Origin: Candidatus Kutchimonas denitrificans
GTDB lineage: Bacteria > Gemmatimonadota > Gemmatimonadetes > Palauibacterales > KS3-K002
Assembly: GCA_011774835.1 (NCBI GenBank)
Contig: JAACAK010000114.1
Coordinates: forward strand, 881 to 64,880
Direction of reading: 5' to 3'
Length of the DNA stretch: 64,000 nt
Numbering within the stretch: the stretch's first letter is position 1; each line of letters starts with the position of its first letter. The notes below the pieces were generated by a model. The model was not told the origin of the DNA, made no database searches, and was given only the letters and a program-made list of their open reading frames with translations. Both the position numbers and the translations under genes were made by a program. Shown one piece after another: positions 8,971 through 18,275 of the stretch.

Positions 8971-10551
8971 TCAGTGCCGGAACAGGCGCCGGCCGGTGAG
9001 GACCATGGCCATGTCGTGCTCGTCGGCCGCGGCGATGACCTCTTCGTCCCGGATCGAGCCGCCGGGCTGAACGATGGCCCGGACGCCGGCCGCCGCGGCG
9101 GCGTCGATGCCGTCGCGGAACGGGAAGAAGGCGTCCGACGACATAACGCATCCCTTGGCCGGTTTGTGCCCGGCCTCCTCGGCCTTCATCGCGGCCAGCT
9201 TCGACGCATCGACCCGGCTCATCTGGCCGGCGCCGATCCCGATCGCCATCTCGTCGCGGGCGAGCAGGATGGCGTTCGACTTGACCCCCCAGATGGCGGC
9301 CCAGGCGAAGCGCAGGTCGCGCATCTCGTCGTCGGTCGGTTTCCGCTTCGTAACGGTGCGCCACCCTTCGTCCTCGCCGGGCCAGGGCGGATCGGAGCGG
9401 CTCTGCAGCAAAGCGCCGCCGGGTACGCCGCGGAGTTCGAGGGCGCCCGCCAGGTGGCCGCGGTCGACCAGATAGCCGGCGGAGGCCTCGGGGAAGCTGA
9501 GGATCCGGAGGTTCTTCTTGCCCGTCAGCACCTCCATCGCCCCGTCGTCGTAGGACGGCGCCACCACGCACTCGACGAACAGCTCGGCCAATGACTCGGC
9601 GGTCTCCGCATCGACCTGGTGGGTGATGGCGATGACCGATCCGAAGGCGCTGGTGGGATCGGTGGAGAGCGCACGTTTGTACGCCTCGACCACGGTATCG
9701 CCGACGGCCAGGCCGCAGGGAGTGGTGTGCTTGATGATCGCGCAGGCCGGCCGCTGTGAACGGGCGAAGGGCGACAGCGACATCAGCGCGCCGTCGAGGT
9801 CGAGGATGTTGTTGTAGGAAAGCTCCTTGCCGTGGTGCTGCTCGAGGGCGGCGACGCCGCGGTGGCCCGGCGTATCGCCGATCCGGTAGAACGCCGCCCG
9901 CTGGTCCGGGTTCTCGCCGTAGCGCAGGTCCTGGATCTTCTGCAGGCGCAGCGAGAACTCCGACGGGAACTCGTCGGAGCCGGCGGCGAGGTAGTGGGAG
10001 ATGGCCGAATCGTATCCGCTGGTGTGGCGGAACACCTTGACGGCCAGAGCGCGTCGCCATTCGGGGTCGACCACGCCGGAACCCAGCTTCGCCAACGCCT
10101 CCTCGTAGTCGGCCGGATCGCACAGCACGATGACGTGCGGATGGTTCTTCGCCGCCTCGCGGAGCATGGTCGGTCCGCCGATGTCGATCTGCTCCAGCGC
10201 GTCGGCCAGGGTCACGTCGGGCCCGGCGATCGTCTCCTCGAACGGATACAGGTTGACCGCGACGACGTCGATGGGCTCGATCTTCTGCTTCTTGAGCTCC
10301 TTCATGTCGCTATCGACGTCGCGCCGCGCCAGGATGCCGCCGGCGATGACCGGATGCAGCGTCTTCACGCGGCCGCCCAGGATCTCCGGGAAGTCGGTGG
10401 CGTCGCCCACCCCTCTGACATCGACGTCCGCCTCGCGCAACGCCCGGGCGGTGCCGCCGGTGGACAGGATCTCGTAGCCCAGGTCGACCAGGCCGCGGGC
10501 GAATTCGGCGATTCCGGTCTTGTCATAGACACTCAGTACGGCGCGTGGCAC
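8971..10551 (-). CDS. purH: Bifunctional AICAR transformylase / IMP cyclohydrolase
   Basis: A 526-residue enzyme for the last two steps of IMP synthesis. The start is GTG at 10551, supported by AGGAGGG 5 nt upstream. Residues 1 to about 150 form the IMP cyclohydrolase (MGS-like fold: [24 protein letters not shown]). The remainder is the formyltransferase with the catalytic Lys274-His275 pair in IKHTTPCG and the C-terminal [12 protein letters not shown] and [10 protein letters not shown]. Full length, no lesion. purN follows upstream by 21 bp, so the two 10-formyl-THF-dependent steps are probably co-transcribed. Confidence 0.97.
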   Translation of the reverse strand: MPRAVLSVYDKTGIAEFARGLVDLGYEILSTGGTARALREADVDVRGVGDATDFPEILGGRVKTLHPVIAGGILARRDVDSDMKELKKQKIEPIDVVAVNLYPFEETIAGPDVTLADALEQIDIGGPTMLREAAKNHPHVIVLCDPADYEEALAKLGSGVVDPEWRRALAVKVFRHTSGYDSAISHYLAAGSDEFPSEFSLRLQKIQDLRYGENPDQRAAFYRIGDTPGHRGVAALEQHHGKELSYNNILDLDGALMSLSPFARSQRPACAIIKHTTPCGLAVGDTVVEAYKRALSTDPTSAFGSVIAITHQVDAETAESLAELFVECVVAPSYDDGAMEVLTGKKNLRILSFPEASAGYLVDRGHLAGALELRGVPGGALLQSRSDPPWPGEDEGWRTVTKRKPTDDEMRDLRFAWAAIWGVKSNAILLARDEMAIGIGAGQMSRVDASKLAAMKAEEAGHKPAKGCVMSSDAFFPFRDGIDAAAAAGVRAIVQPGGSIRDEEVIAAADEHDMAMVLTGRRLFRH

Positions 10552-10572
10552 CTTCTCCCTCCTGCGTTGCGG

Positions 10573-11289
10573 TCAGCGTTGCCAGCCGCGCTCGCTGGAG
10601 GCGAGCGCATCGTCTTCCGCGGTCAACTGAAAACCCAGCGATTCGAGCCCGGCGCCGCGGCGGACGCGTCCGTCGTCGTCGAGGGTGATGTCGCCGCGAG
10701 CGAGGGCGCTGAGCACCGACGGGTAGAGCCGATGCTCGTACTTGAGGACCCGGGCCGCCAGGCTATCGGGCGTATCGTCGCTGAACACCGGGACCGGCCA
10801 CTGAGCGATGATCGGGCCGGTATCATAGCGTTCGTCCACAAAGTGGACGGTGGGGCCGGACACCTGGGCGTTGGACGCGATCACGGCCTCGTGCACGTGA
10901 TGCCCCCACATGCCGCTGCCGCCGAAGGCCGGCAGCGGACCGGGGTGGATGTTGACGATGCGGCCGCGGTAGGCGCCCACGACGCTCTCGGGGACCAGCT
11001 TCAGATAGCCGGCGAGGGCGATCAGCTCGATCCCGTGCTCGCGCAGCACCTCGAGCAGCGCCCGGCCGAAGGCGTCGGCGTCCTCGTAATCCTTGGGCCG
11101 CACGATCGCGTCGGGAACACCGGCGCGCTCAGCACGGTCCAGCGCGCCCACCCCCGGCCGATCGCTGACGACCAGCGCGATGCGACAGGACGGATCCGGC
11201 CGTCCGTCGGCGCCGAACGTATCGAGTAACGCCTGCAGGTTCGTGCCGCCACCGGAGGCGAAGACCGCCACCGCGGGTATTTCAGCCAC
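10573..11289 (-). CDS. purN: Phosphoribosylglycinamide formyltransferase 1
   Basis: A 238-residue enzyme transferring the formyl group of 10-formyl-THF to GAR. GGGTNLQAL near the N-terminus binds the phosphate, N113-x-H115 in NIHPGPLPAF are the catalytic Asn and His, and the catalytic Asp lies in HFVDERYDTGPII. GGSGMWGHHVHEAV is the form of the loop seen in the Bacteroidetes-like PurN branch. The C-terminal tail (about residues 195-238) is a little longer than in E. coli. The gene overlaps the stop of gmhB by 8 bp, so translation is probably coupled. Confidence 0.95.
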   Translation of the reverse strand: MAEIPAVAVFASGGGTNLQALLDTFGADGRPDPSCRIALVVSDRPGVGALDRAERAGVPDAIVRPKDYEDADAFGRALLEVLREHGIELIALAGYLKLVPESVVGAYRGRIVNIHPGPLPAFGGSGMWGHHVHEAVIASNAQVSGPTVHFVDERYDTGPIIAQWPVPVFSDDTPDSLAARVLKYEHRLYPSVLSALARGDITLDDDGRVRRGAGLESLGFQLTAEDDALASSERGWQR

Positions 11290-11857
11290 GGTTCAACTCC
11301 CGATTCTCGAGACTGGCCAGCATCCCCTCCACCGCCTCCCCGAGATCCCGTACCTTCTCGATGCCCTCCGGCGCCCCGGCTCCGCCGGCCCCGGTCTCGA
11401 TCAGGAACGGCGTGCCGCCAACCTCTTCGGTGACCGCCACGTCGCGCCAGCGGTCGCCGACATAGAACGAGCTGGCCAGGTCGAGGCCGAGCTCGTCCCG
11501 GGCTCGCAAGTACATGCCAGGCGCCGGCTTACGGCAGTCACACGGCCCGTCCACATCGGGGTGGTGGGGGCAGTAGTAGACCGCGTCCAGCTCCACGCCC
11601 TCGGCGGCCAGCAGGTCGACCAGCCGGCGCTGGACGGCCCCGAAGTCCTCCTCGCTGAACAGGCCGCGAGCGATGCCCGATTGATTCGTGACCAGTATGA
11701 CGGGAAGCCCGGCCGCTTTCAACCGGGCCAGCGCGTCGGCGGCGCCGGGAATGAGTTCGACGCCGTCGGGGTCGCCGAGATCCCCACGCTCGTAGATCAG
11801 GGTTCCGTCGCGATCGACGAAGGCGGCGGCTCGTCTATGGTCGTCTCGGGTCATCAT
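11282..11857 (-). CDS. gmhB: D-glycero-manno-heptose 1,7-bisphosphate 7-phosphatase (HAD-IIIA)
   Basis: A 191-residue HAD phosphatase. Asp15 and Asp17 in FVDRDGTLI are the nucleophile and acid/base, TNQSG is motif II, RKPAPGM holds the motif III Lys, and YVGDRWRDV is motif IV. The zinc loop of the GmhB branch is present as Cys96, His98, Cys106 and Cys108 (CPHHPDVDGPCDC). GmhB acts in ADP-heptose synthesis for LPS core or other heptosylated glycans; no other heptose gene is in the window, so some caution over the substrate is due. It overlaps selA by 23 bp on one side and purN by 8 bp on the other. Confidence 0.88.
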   Translation of the reverse strand: MMTRDDHRRAAAFVDRDGTLIYERGDLGDPDGVELIPGAADALARLKAAGLPVILVTNQSGIARGLFSEEDFGAVQRRLVDLLAAEGVELDAVYYCPHHPDVDGPCDCRKPAPGMYLRARDELGLDLASSFYVGDRWRDVAVTEEVGGTPFLIETGAGGAGAPEGIEKVRDLGEAVEGMLASLENRELNRG

Positions 11858-13247
11858 CAGCGGTCAAAGCATTGGAGAGGACATCGATGAGCTCGGGCTC
11901 CTCGTGCGGCAGCACGGTGCGCGGGTCGACGCAGAGGGCGCCGTCGCTGACGCGGGCGATTACCGGCGGCGTGGCAGCGCGGCAACGAGCCTCGAGCTGG
12001 CTCTCGCCCGTGCCGGGCAGGCGAATCTTGAGCGTCCACGTCTCCAGCTGCACGCCGGGGTACGAGCCGCCGCCGACTTCCGCCGCGTCACGGACCAGGA
12101 CGATCTCGGCGTCACGGACCCGCTCGCGCAGGGCGGATGCGATGTTCTCGGCCCGTCGGCGCGAGGCGTCGCCGCTCTGGGTGATCATCGCCAGCGCCGG
12201 GACCTCGGTCGCCGCGGTCGCCGGATCGCGCCACAGTCGCAGCGTCGCCTCGAGCGCCGCGAGGGTCAGCTTGTCGACCCGGAGCGCCCGGAGCAAGGGG
12301 TTGGCGCGGAGCCCGGCGACGATCGCGCCGCGGCCGACGATGATGCCGGCCTGCGGGCCGCCCAACAGCTTGTCTCCGCTGAACGTGACGACATCGACGC
12401 CGGCGCTCAGCGAACCGCTGACGCTCGGTTCCCAGGGCAGCTCCGGGATCTTGCTCGCGTCGGGCAGCAGCCCGGATCCGATGTCGTGGATCACCGGGAC
12501 CTCGTGCTTTCGAGCGAGGGCGACGAGCTGCCCGATCGACACTTCGGCGACGAAGCCCGACTGCCTGAAGTTGGATCGGTGCACCTTGAGCAGGGCGCCC
12601 GTATCGGGCCCGATCGCCCGTTCGTAGTCCTCCGGATGTGTCCGGTTGGTGGCGCCCACCTCGACGATCCGAGCACCGCTCTTCGCGATGATGTCGGGCA
12701 CGCGGAACGAGCCGCCGATCTCCACCAGCTCGCCGCGGGAGACGATTACACCTCTCTCCCGGGCCAACTCGTTGAGGACGAGGACAACCGCCGCCGCGTT
12801 GTTGTTGACGACCAGCGCGTCCTCGGCGCCGGTCAGCTCCTTCAGCAGGTCCGCGCAGTGATCGTAGCGGGAACCGCGGGCGCCGGCCTCCAGGTCGTAT
12901 TCGAGGTTGCTGTAGCCGAGAGCCGCGTCTTCCAGGGCCCAGCGCGCCCGGGCCGGGAGCGGAGCCCGCCCGAGGTTGGTGTGGAGCGGTATCCCGGTCG
13001 CGTTGATCACCCGGCGCAATGACGGCCGCTCCATGGCCTCGATCTCGGTTCGTGTGGCGGCGGCGACTTCCGCTGCCGTGGGCGCATCGGGGCGGCGGCC
13101 GGCGGCCAGGTCGGCGCGGAGCCGCTGGAGCGCGCGACGCACCGCGTCGACGACGAGCCAGCGCGGCCGCGCATCGAGGATGGCCGCGAACTCCTCGCGG
13201 CCCAGGAGCGAGTCGACGCTGGGGATCTTCCGCCGCGAATCGTTCAC
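11835..13247 (-). CDS. selA: L-seryl-tRNA(Sec) selenium transferase
   Basis: A 470-residue PLP enzyme that converts Ser-tRNA(Sec) to Sec-tRNA(Sec) using selenophosphate. The PLP lysine is Lys293 in FSGDKLLGGPQAG, matching Lys295 of E. coli SelA. The N-terminal IPSVDSLLGREEF, RRVINATGIPLHTNLGRAPL and SNLEYDLEAGARGSR are family signatures. The length is normal. Its presence implies the organism makes selenoproteins, but selB, selC and selD are not in the window and no in-frame TGA selenoprotein was seen. It overlaps gmhB by 23 bp and the upstream lipoprotein gene by 4 bp, an unusual neighbourhood for selA, which usually sits beside selB. Confidence 0.94.
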   Translation of the reverse strand: MNDSRRKIPSVDSLLGREEFAAILDARPRWLVVDAVRRALQRLRADLAAGRRPDAPTAAEVAAATRTEIEAMERPSLRRVINATGIPLHTNLGRAPLPARARWALEDAALGYSNLEYDLEAGARGSRYDHCADLLKELTGAEDALVVNNNAAAVVLVLNELARERGVIVSRGELVEIGGSFRVPDIIAKSGARIVEVGATNRTHPEDYERAIGPDTGALLKVHRSNFRQSGFVAEVSIGQLVALARKHEVPVIHDIGSGLLPDASKIPELPWEPSVSGSLSAGVDVVTFSGDKLLGGPQAGIIVGRGAIVAGLRANPLLRALRVDKLTLAALEATLRLWRDPATAATEVPALAMITQSGDASRRRAENIASALRERVRDAEIVLVRDAAEVGGGSYPGVQLETWTLKIRLPGTGESQLEARCRAATPPVIARVSDGALCVDPRTVLPHEEPELIDVLSNALTADDDPRRP

Positions 13248-14506
13248 GAAGCGCCCTCCCCCTGCGGCGGCGGCTCCTCCGTCTCGTCTTCGGGCGCTTC
13301 GCGTTCGAATTCCAGCTCACCGCCGCCGGTCAGGCCGCTCAGGTTCACGATATCCGAGACACGCGCCACGTACGAGCCCGGTGGAAGCGGCGACGCGAGG
13401 AAGGCCACGATGCGCTGATCGGGCAACGGCCCGGCGACGGCCGGCTCCTGTGCCGGCGGCGCTTCGCGGCCCGCCTGGCGCCGGGTCGGTGGCGGAGCGG
13501 CCTCCTGCGCCACGCCCCCCGTATCGGCCGCGGCGGCGGCTTCGGCGGCGGCGAGTGAATCGCGCCGCGCCTGCTCTGCCTCACGGATCGAGTCCTGATA
13601 GGCCTGGTATCCCGATTGGTGCATCACGGTATCGATGGCGAGCGGGATACTGTCGGGCAGCGAAACGATCTCGACGTTCTCGACGCCTACCGGGGCCTCG
13701 GGGTCGAGGTAGCCGTCGAACCCGAGTGAGATCATCATCGAGTCGAGGAGCTCGACCTCGCTGAGGACCGGGCCCACGGTATCGTGCTTGAAGACGCGAA
13801 ACTCGAGGGTCACGCTGTCATCGGCCGCCAGGCCCACCTGTATCGTGTCGGAGCGATCGAAGGCGTCGGCCCGGAGATTGTTGTTCACGTCCTCGTATCC
13901 GATGGCGAGATAATCGCCGGGCGGCAGTCTGGCGAGGGTGAAACGGCCGCTGGTATCGGCGGGCAAGCCATAGCGCAGCGTATCGGGAAGGTGAACCGCA
14001 TCGACTCGGGCCGAGCGGTGGACCTGGCCGGTGATGCGATCGTAGACCACGCCGATCATCCGGTTGTCGGGGATGGGCAGCCCGGTGGAGACGACATGCT
14101 CGATCGGATCCGGGATCGCGTTGTTGAAGTAGTCCTGGAGCTGCGGCTGGATCCGGATGTGATAGATGCGGTCGTCCACCCAGCCGATCCGCGGCCGCAC
14201 CTTCAGGTCGCGCTTCCCCTTGTCGACGTCCGGCCGCCGATCGAAGGGATACATGAGGACGACGCCCAGGATGTTGCGCTCGCTGATCGGCTCATCGAAC
14301 TCGAAGCGGACCGAGCCGTGGGAACCGCGGAATTCGGTGACGACCGCGAAGCTGTCGGGCTCGACGAGCACCAGGCTCGGCGGTGTCGTGTCGGGCGGGC
14401 CGCCCCGCGGCGCCGAGACATGAGCGCACCCCTGGAGACCGCTCAATGCTGCCAGAAAGAGCGAGATCGCCACGGCGACGAAACCGGCGATCAGCGGTCG
14501 CGGCAC
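13244..14506 (-). CDS. Ig-like-domain lipoprotein (SbsA/Big_5-type N-terminus)
   Basis: A 420-residue lipoprotein. The start is a GTG at 14506 with GGAGGGGG about 5 nt upstream; a longer frame would run into valS and is not supported. The signal peptide ends in a perfect lipobox LQGC (Cys27). DTTPPSLVLVEPDSFAVV begins a bacterial Ig-like domain (about 40-150), typical of proteins with RFEFDEPIS. It is followed by a carboxypeptidase-regulatory-like fold (RFTLARLPPGDYLAIGYEDVNNNLRADAFD) whose DVNNN turn may bind calcium. The C-terminal quarter is rich in Ala, Glu and Pro with AEQARRDSLAAAEAAAAAD. The role is unknown, probably periplasmic or surface structural. It shares a 4-bp overlap with selA. 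Confidence 0.78.
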   Translation of the reverse strand: MPRPLIAGFVAVAISLFLAALSGLQGCAHVSAPRGGPPDTTPPSLVLVEPDSFAVVTEFRGSHGSVRFEFDEPISERNILGVVLMYPFDRRPDVDKGKRDLKVRPRIGWVDDRIYHIRIQPQLQDYFNNAIPDPIEHVVSTGLPIPDNRMIGVVYDRITGQVHRSARVDAVHLPDTLRYGLPADTSGRFTLARLPPGDYLAIGYEDVNNNLRADAFDRSDTIQVGLAADDSVTLEFRVFKHDTVGPVLSEVELLDSMMISLGFDGYLDPEAPVGVENVEIVSLPDSIPLAIDTVMHQSGYQAYQDSIREAEQARRDSLAAAEAAAAADTGGVAQEAAPPPTRRQAGREAPPAQEPAVAGPLPDQRIVAFLASPLPPGSYVARVSDIVNLSGLTGGGELEFEREAPEDETEEPPPQGEGAS

Positions 14507-14573
14507 GATCCCCCTCCGGCGTTCTCCGGCTCCCCGGATCCCCGACTCCCCAATTGCTATTCGACGTCTCCCA
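14507..14573. repeat. Short family B remnant
   Basis: The 67-bp gap between valS and the lipoprotein gene contains CTCCCCGGATCCCCGACTCCCC, split here as CCCCGGAT, CCCCGACT, CCCC: the same 8-bp rhythm as the larger family B elements. It also carries the ribosome site of the downstream gene. Confidence 0.5.
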
Positions 14574-17261
14574 TCAACGAGCCTCGAGCCCGGCCCGCTT
14601 CTGCTCGATCTTCTCCAGCTGCTCCTTGAGCCCCGACAGCTTCTCGCGCGCCTGATCGACCACGTGGTCCGGCGCCTTGTCCACGAAATCCTTGTTGGCA
14701 AGTCGCTTTTCCGAGCGGATGACCAGGTCGCGCAGTTCCGATGCCTGTTTCTCCAGCCGGTCGCGCTCGCGTTCCAGATCGATCAACCCCTCGAGTGGGA
14801 CATGGATCTCGGCGCCCGAGGCGAGGACCGCCGTGGCCTCGACGCCCTGCAGCTCGCCGTCGAACGACAGGCCGTCGATGCCAGCGAGCTTCAGGGCGGC
14901 CACGCCTTCGGCCTCGAAGGCTCTACGCAGCGCGTCGTCGGCGCCGCGCACCATGACATCGATCGCGCGGCCGTGAGCGACGTTGTACTCGCTGCGGATG
15001 TTGCGGACGGCCGTCAGCGCGTCCTGCAACGTGCCGACCTGGTCTTCCGCCTCGGCGTCGTCCCAGTCCGCCTCGGGAGCCGGCCACGGCGCGATCATGA
15101 TGCTGTCCGCGTCCCGGTTGGGCAGGCGCAGCCACAGCTCCTCGGTGATGAACGGCATGATCGGGTGCAGCAGGCGCAGGCTGCGATCGAGAACTTCGCG
15201 GAGAACCGCGCGTGCCACGTCGCGCCCCGCGCCACCGGACTCGTCGTAGAGGCGCGGCTTGATCAGCTCGAGGTACCAGTCGCACAGCTCGCTCCAGAAG
15301 AACCGGTAGAGCTCCGCCGCCGCCTCGTGCAGGCGAAAGCGCTCGAGGTCATCGGTCACCTCGCGGCAGGTGCGGTTGAGGCGCGACAGTATCCAGCGGT
15401 CCGCCAGATCGAGCGACCCGCGTTCGGGCAGCGGGTCCACCGGACCCTCGAGGTGCGGGAGCGCGAGGCGCGCCGCGTTCCAGATCTTGTTGCCGAAGTT
15501 GCGCCCGACGTGGAACGACTCCTCCAGGTCCTCGTTGTTGAGCAGCAGGTCGGCGCCGATCCCCATCTTGTTCGTCAGCGTGAAGCGGAGCGCGTCGGCA
15601 CCGAACAGCTCTACGACCTCGAGCGGGTCGATCCCGTTGCCGAGCGACTTCGACATGCGCCGCCCCGTGTGGTCGCGGACCGTGCCGGTCAGGTAGACGT
15701 GACGGAAGGGCTCCGCGCCCATGAACTCGTAGCCCGCCATGATCATGCGGGCGACCCAGAAGAAGAGGATCTCGGGCGCGGTGACCAGCGTGTGGCCGGG
15801 ATAGAACGCCTTCAGGTCCGGCGTCTCCTCCGGCCAGCCCAGCGTGCTGAACGGCCAGAGCCAGGAGGAGAACCAGGTGTCGAGGACGTCGGGATCCTGC
15901 TCGAGCTCGTCAGCGCCGCACTCTCCGCAGGCGTCGGGATCCTCGGGCCGGACCAGCGTGGCGTCGCAGGCACGGCAGTACCAGACGGGGATGCGGTGGC
16001 CCCACCACAGCTGGCGCGAGATGCACCAGTCGCGGACGTTCTCGAGCCAGTGCTCGTAGACGCCACCCCAATGCTCGGGGGTGAAGCGGATCGTACCGTC
16101 GCGGTAGGCGGCGAGCGCCGGCTCGGCCAGCGGTTTCATGCGGACGAACCACTGTTCGGAAACGCGGGGTTCGACCACGGTATCGCACCGATAACAGTGG
16201 CCGACCGAGTGAACGTGGGGCTCGGTCTTCTCGAGCAGGTCCTTCTCCCCGAGCTCCTTGACGACGGCTTCGCGGGCGGTGAAGCGATCGAGGCCGCGGA
16301 AGCGGGCGGGCACCGCGTCGCTCAGGGTGGCGTCGGGCTCGAAGATGTCGACCAGCTCCAGGTCGTGGCGGCGGCCGATCTCGAAGTCGTTGGGGTCGTG
16401 GGCCGGCGTCACCTTCACGAACCCGGTGCCGAACTCGGGGTCGACGAACTCGTCGGCGATGATCGGGATCTCTCGCTCGGCCAGCGGCAGGATGACGGAC
16501 TTGCCGATCATGTCCTTATGGCGGGGATCGTCGGGATGGACGGCGACGGCCGTATCGCCGAGCATCGTCTCGGGCCGGGTTGTGGCGACGACGATGTAGC
16601 GCGACTCCTCGCCGGCGAGCGGATAGCGCTGATAATAGAGCGCGCCCTCGGTCTCCTCGTGCTCCACCTCCTCGTTGGCCAGCGCCGTGGCGCAGCGCGG
16701 ACACCAGTTGACGATGTACTCGCCCCGATAGACGAGTCCCTTCTCGTACAACCTGACGAAGACCTCCCGCACCGCCCGGCTGGGGCCGGGGTCGAGGGTG
16801 AAGCAGGTGCGATCCCAGTCGGCGGACGAGCCGATGGCCTTGAGCTGGTCCAGGATGGTGCCGCCGGTCTCGTGCACCCAATCCCAGACCCGCTCGACGA
16901 ACGCCTCGCGGCCCAGGTCCCAGCGCGTCTGTCCCTCGGCGGCCAGGCGGCGCTCGACGACGTTCTGGGTGGCGATACCGGCGTGGTCGGTTCCGGGAAC
17001 CCAGAGCGCGTTGCGACCCTGCATGCGGCGCCAGCGGATGAGCACGTCCTGGACAGTGTTGTTGAGGCCGTGGCCCATGTGGAGCTCGGCGGTGACGTTG
17101 GGTGGCGGCATCACGATGACGTAGGCGGCTCCATCGCCCCGCGGGTCGGCACCGAAATAGCCGGCTTTCCACCAGCGCTCGTAGGTGCCGGCCTCGAAAG
17201 CGCGCGGCTGGAAGCGCGGCGCCAGCTCTGTCGGCTTTTTACCTCTCGACATCGACAACAT
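14574..17261 (-). CDS. valS: Valyl-tRNA synthetase
   Basis: An 895-residue class Ia synthetase. The HIGH motif appears as HMGH (residues 61-64) and KMSKS as RMSKS around Lys538. The editing domain CP1 (about 190-340: TTRPETMLGDTAVAVHPDD, FGTGFVKVTPAHDPND) is intact, and the C-terminal coiled coil of ValRS is clear (IDLERERDRLEKQASELRDL onward to the end). An internal zinc-like CRACDATLVRPEDPDACGECG lies near 430-455. A second Met three codons in could be the start. The likely promoter is 100 bp upstream. Confidence 0.97.
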   Translation of the reverse strand: MLSMSRGKKPTELAPRFQPRAFEAGTYERWWKAGYFGADPRGDGAAYVIVMPPPNVTAELHMGHGLNNTVQDVLIRWRRMQGRNALWVPGTDHAGIATQNVVERRLAAEGQTRWDLGREAFVERVWDWVHETGGTILDQLKAIGSSADWDRTCFTLDPGPSRAVREVFVRLYEKGLVYRGEYIVNWCPRCATALANEEVEHEETEGALYYQRYPLAGEESRYIVVATTRPETMLGDTAVAVHPDDPRHKDMIGKSVILPLAEREIPIIADEFVDPEFGTGFVKVTPAHDPNDFEIGRRHDLELVDIFEPDATLSDAVPARFRGLDRFTAREAVVKELGEKDLLEKTEPHVHSVGHCYRCDTVVEPRVSEQWFVRMKPLAEPALAAYRDGTIRFTPEHWGGVYEHWLENVRDWCISRQLWWGHRIPVWYCRACDATLVRPEDPDACGECGADELEQDPDVLDTWFSSWLWPFSTLGWPEETPDLKAFYPGHTLVTAPEILFFWVARMIMAGYEFMGAEPFRHVYLTGTVRDHTGRRMSKSLGNGIDPLEVVELFGADALRFTLTNKMGIGADLLLNNEDLEESFHVGRNFGNKIWNAARLALPHLEGPVDPLPERGSLDLADRWILSRLNRTCREVTDDLERFRLHEAAAELYRFFWSELCDWYLELIKPRLYDESGGAGRDVARAVLREVLDRSLRLLHPIMPFITEELWLRLPNRDADSIMIAPWPAPEADWDDAEAEDQVGTLQDALTAVRNIRSEYNVAHGRAIDVMVRGADDALRRAFEAEGVAALKLAGIDGLSFDGELQGVEATAVLASGAEIHVPLEGLIDLERERDRLEKQASELRDLVIRSEKRLANKDFVDKAPDHVVDQAREKLSGLKEQLEKIEQKRAGLEAR

Positions 17262-17362
17262 GGCTATCGGTCAACGAAAGACGCGGCCGCCGCCGCATCC
17301 CTCCCGGACGACCCGGGCGGCACCGCGGGCGACGCACGCCGACGAACGGTTTGATCAGGTGT

Positions 17363-17390
17363 AACTTATCTTGAACGAACGGTGTGGCAA
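17363..17390 (-). promoter_or_regulatory. Candidate promoter for valS
   Basis: On the minus strand TTGCCA (17390-17385), 16-bp spacer, TAAGTT (17368-17363). The -35 box is 5 of 6 to consensus, the -10 weaker. It predicts a leader of about 95 nt, which contains the hairpin CCCGG-GTCGT-CCGGG but no T-box features. Confidence 0.35.
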
Positions 17391-17414
17391 TCGGCCGATC
17401 GGCGATCGGATCAC

Positions 17415-18239
17415 TCAACCACCGCCGGATGTGTCGCGCTGGGCCTCTTCCCGGGCTTTCCGTTCGCGGATCGCCCGGACCCGCTCCTCGAACGTCTCGT
17501 CGATGTTCCCCTGGCCGGCCTGACGCTGGATCTCGGCCCATTCCTCGGCCGTGACCGCGTCCTCGCGGGTCGGCCCAAAATAGAACGGCAGTGGGAGCGT
17601 GATGGGGCCCAGGTGGATCTGCCCCGGCGATACTCCCCACTTGTTCCCCTCCTCGCCGACGGTCCAGTCCATGCGCTCGGCCTCGGCCGCCAATGCGGCC
17701 GCCAGGCTGTCGTTGCGGGCCTCGATCAGCGCGTAGAGCCGGTCACGCAGCTCCTCCGCTCGCTCCTTCGGCGTCATGTCGAGCCGGCTGGGCAGGATCG
17801 TCGGGATCAGCCACAACCGCAGGTCGCCGGCCCGGGGACGCAGACGCTCGGCCGTCGAGAGCGTCGGCGTCGCCTCGGGCTCTCCTTCCACGGCCGGCGC
17901 CGTGGGCTCGGGCTGCGGCTCCGGCACACGCTCAGGCTCGACCTCCACCGTCTCGGTGGGCAGGATCTCCACCACCTCGGTGCCCTCGGCCCGGATCCGG
18001 CGCGGCTCGCCGGCCGGCAGCACCGCGTAGTTCGGCTGCAGGTAGGCGACCAGCGCCCTCGACATGAGCACGAAGACCACGTGGGCCAACACCGACACGA
18101 CGACCCCGATGGCCAGAGCGCGATCGTAGCGGCGCGAGCGCCGTCGATAGGCCTCGAGCGGACCGTGTCGTGGCGACGCCGCCGGAGGCCGCTCCTCGGA
18201 GGGGGCCTCCGGTGGCTTCAGAATGGTCGATAAGATCAC
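17415..18239 (-). CDS. TonB/TolA-like single-span membrane protein without a TonB C-terminal domain
   Basis: A 274-residue protein I cannot assign to a family. It has a cytoplasmic N-terminus of about 45 residues rich in Arg, one membrane span near 44-64 (AIGVVVSVLAHVVFVLM), and a Pro/Glu-rich periplasmic linker (VEPERVPEPQPEPTAP). That is the layout of energy transducers TonB and TolA. The C-terminal part (about 140-274) does not show the TonB fold (no YP-like motif) but is helical, then basic and acidic (FEERVRAIRERKAREEAQRD). It could be a divergent transducer or a cell-envelope linker. The neighbours are valS downstream and an aminotransferase upstream by 36 bp. Confidence 0.6.
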   Translation of the reverse strand: MILSTILKPPEAPSEERPPAASPRHGPLEAYRRRSRRYDRALAIGVVVSVLAHVVFVLMSRALVAYLQPNYAVLPAGEPRRIRAEGTEVVEILPTETVEVEPERVPEPQPEPTAPAVEGEPEATPTLSTAERLRPRAGDLRLWLIPTILPSRLDMTPKERAEELRDRLYALIEARNDSLAAALAAEAERMDWTVGEEGNKWGVSPGQIHLGPITLPLPFYFGPTREDAVTAEEWAEIQRQAGQGNIDETFEERVRAIRERKAREEAQRDTSGGG

Positions 18240-18275
18240 AACCGCTGATACTCCCGATGCTCCATCCTGTTCCTT

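Noticed and set aside
17314-17329. GGGCGGCACCGCGG near valS resembles the T-box antiterminator motif.
   Set aside because: It is on the plus strand while valS reads on the minus strand, the first base of UGGNACCGCG is wrong, and no stem I or specifier loop is visible.
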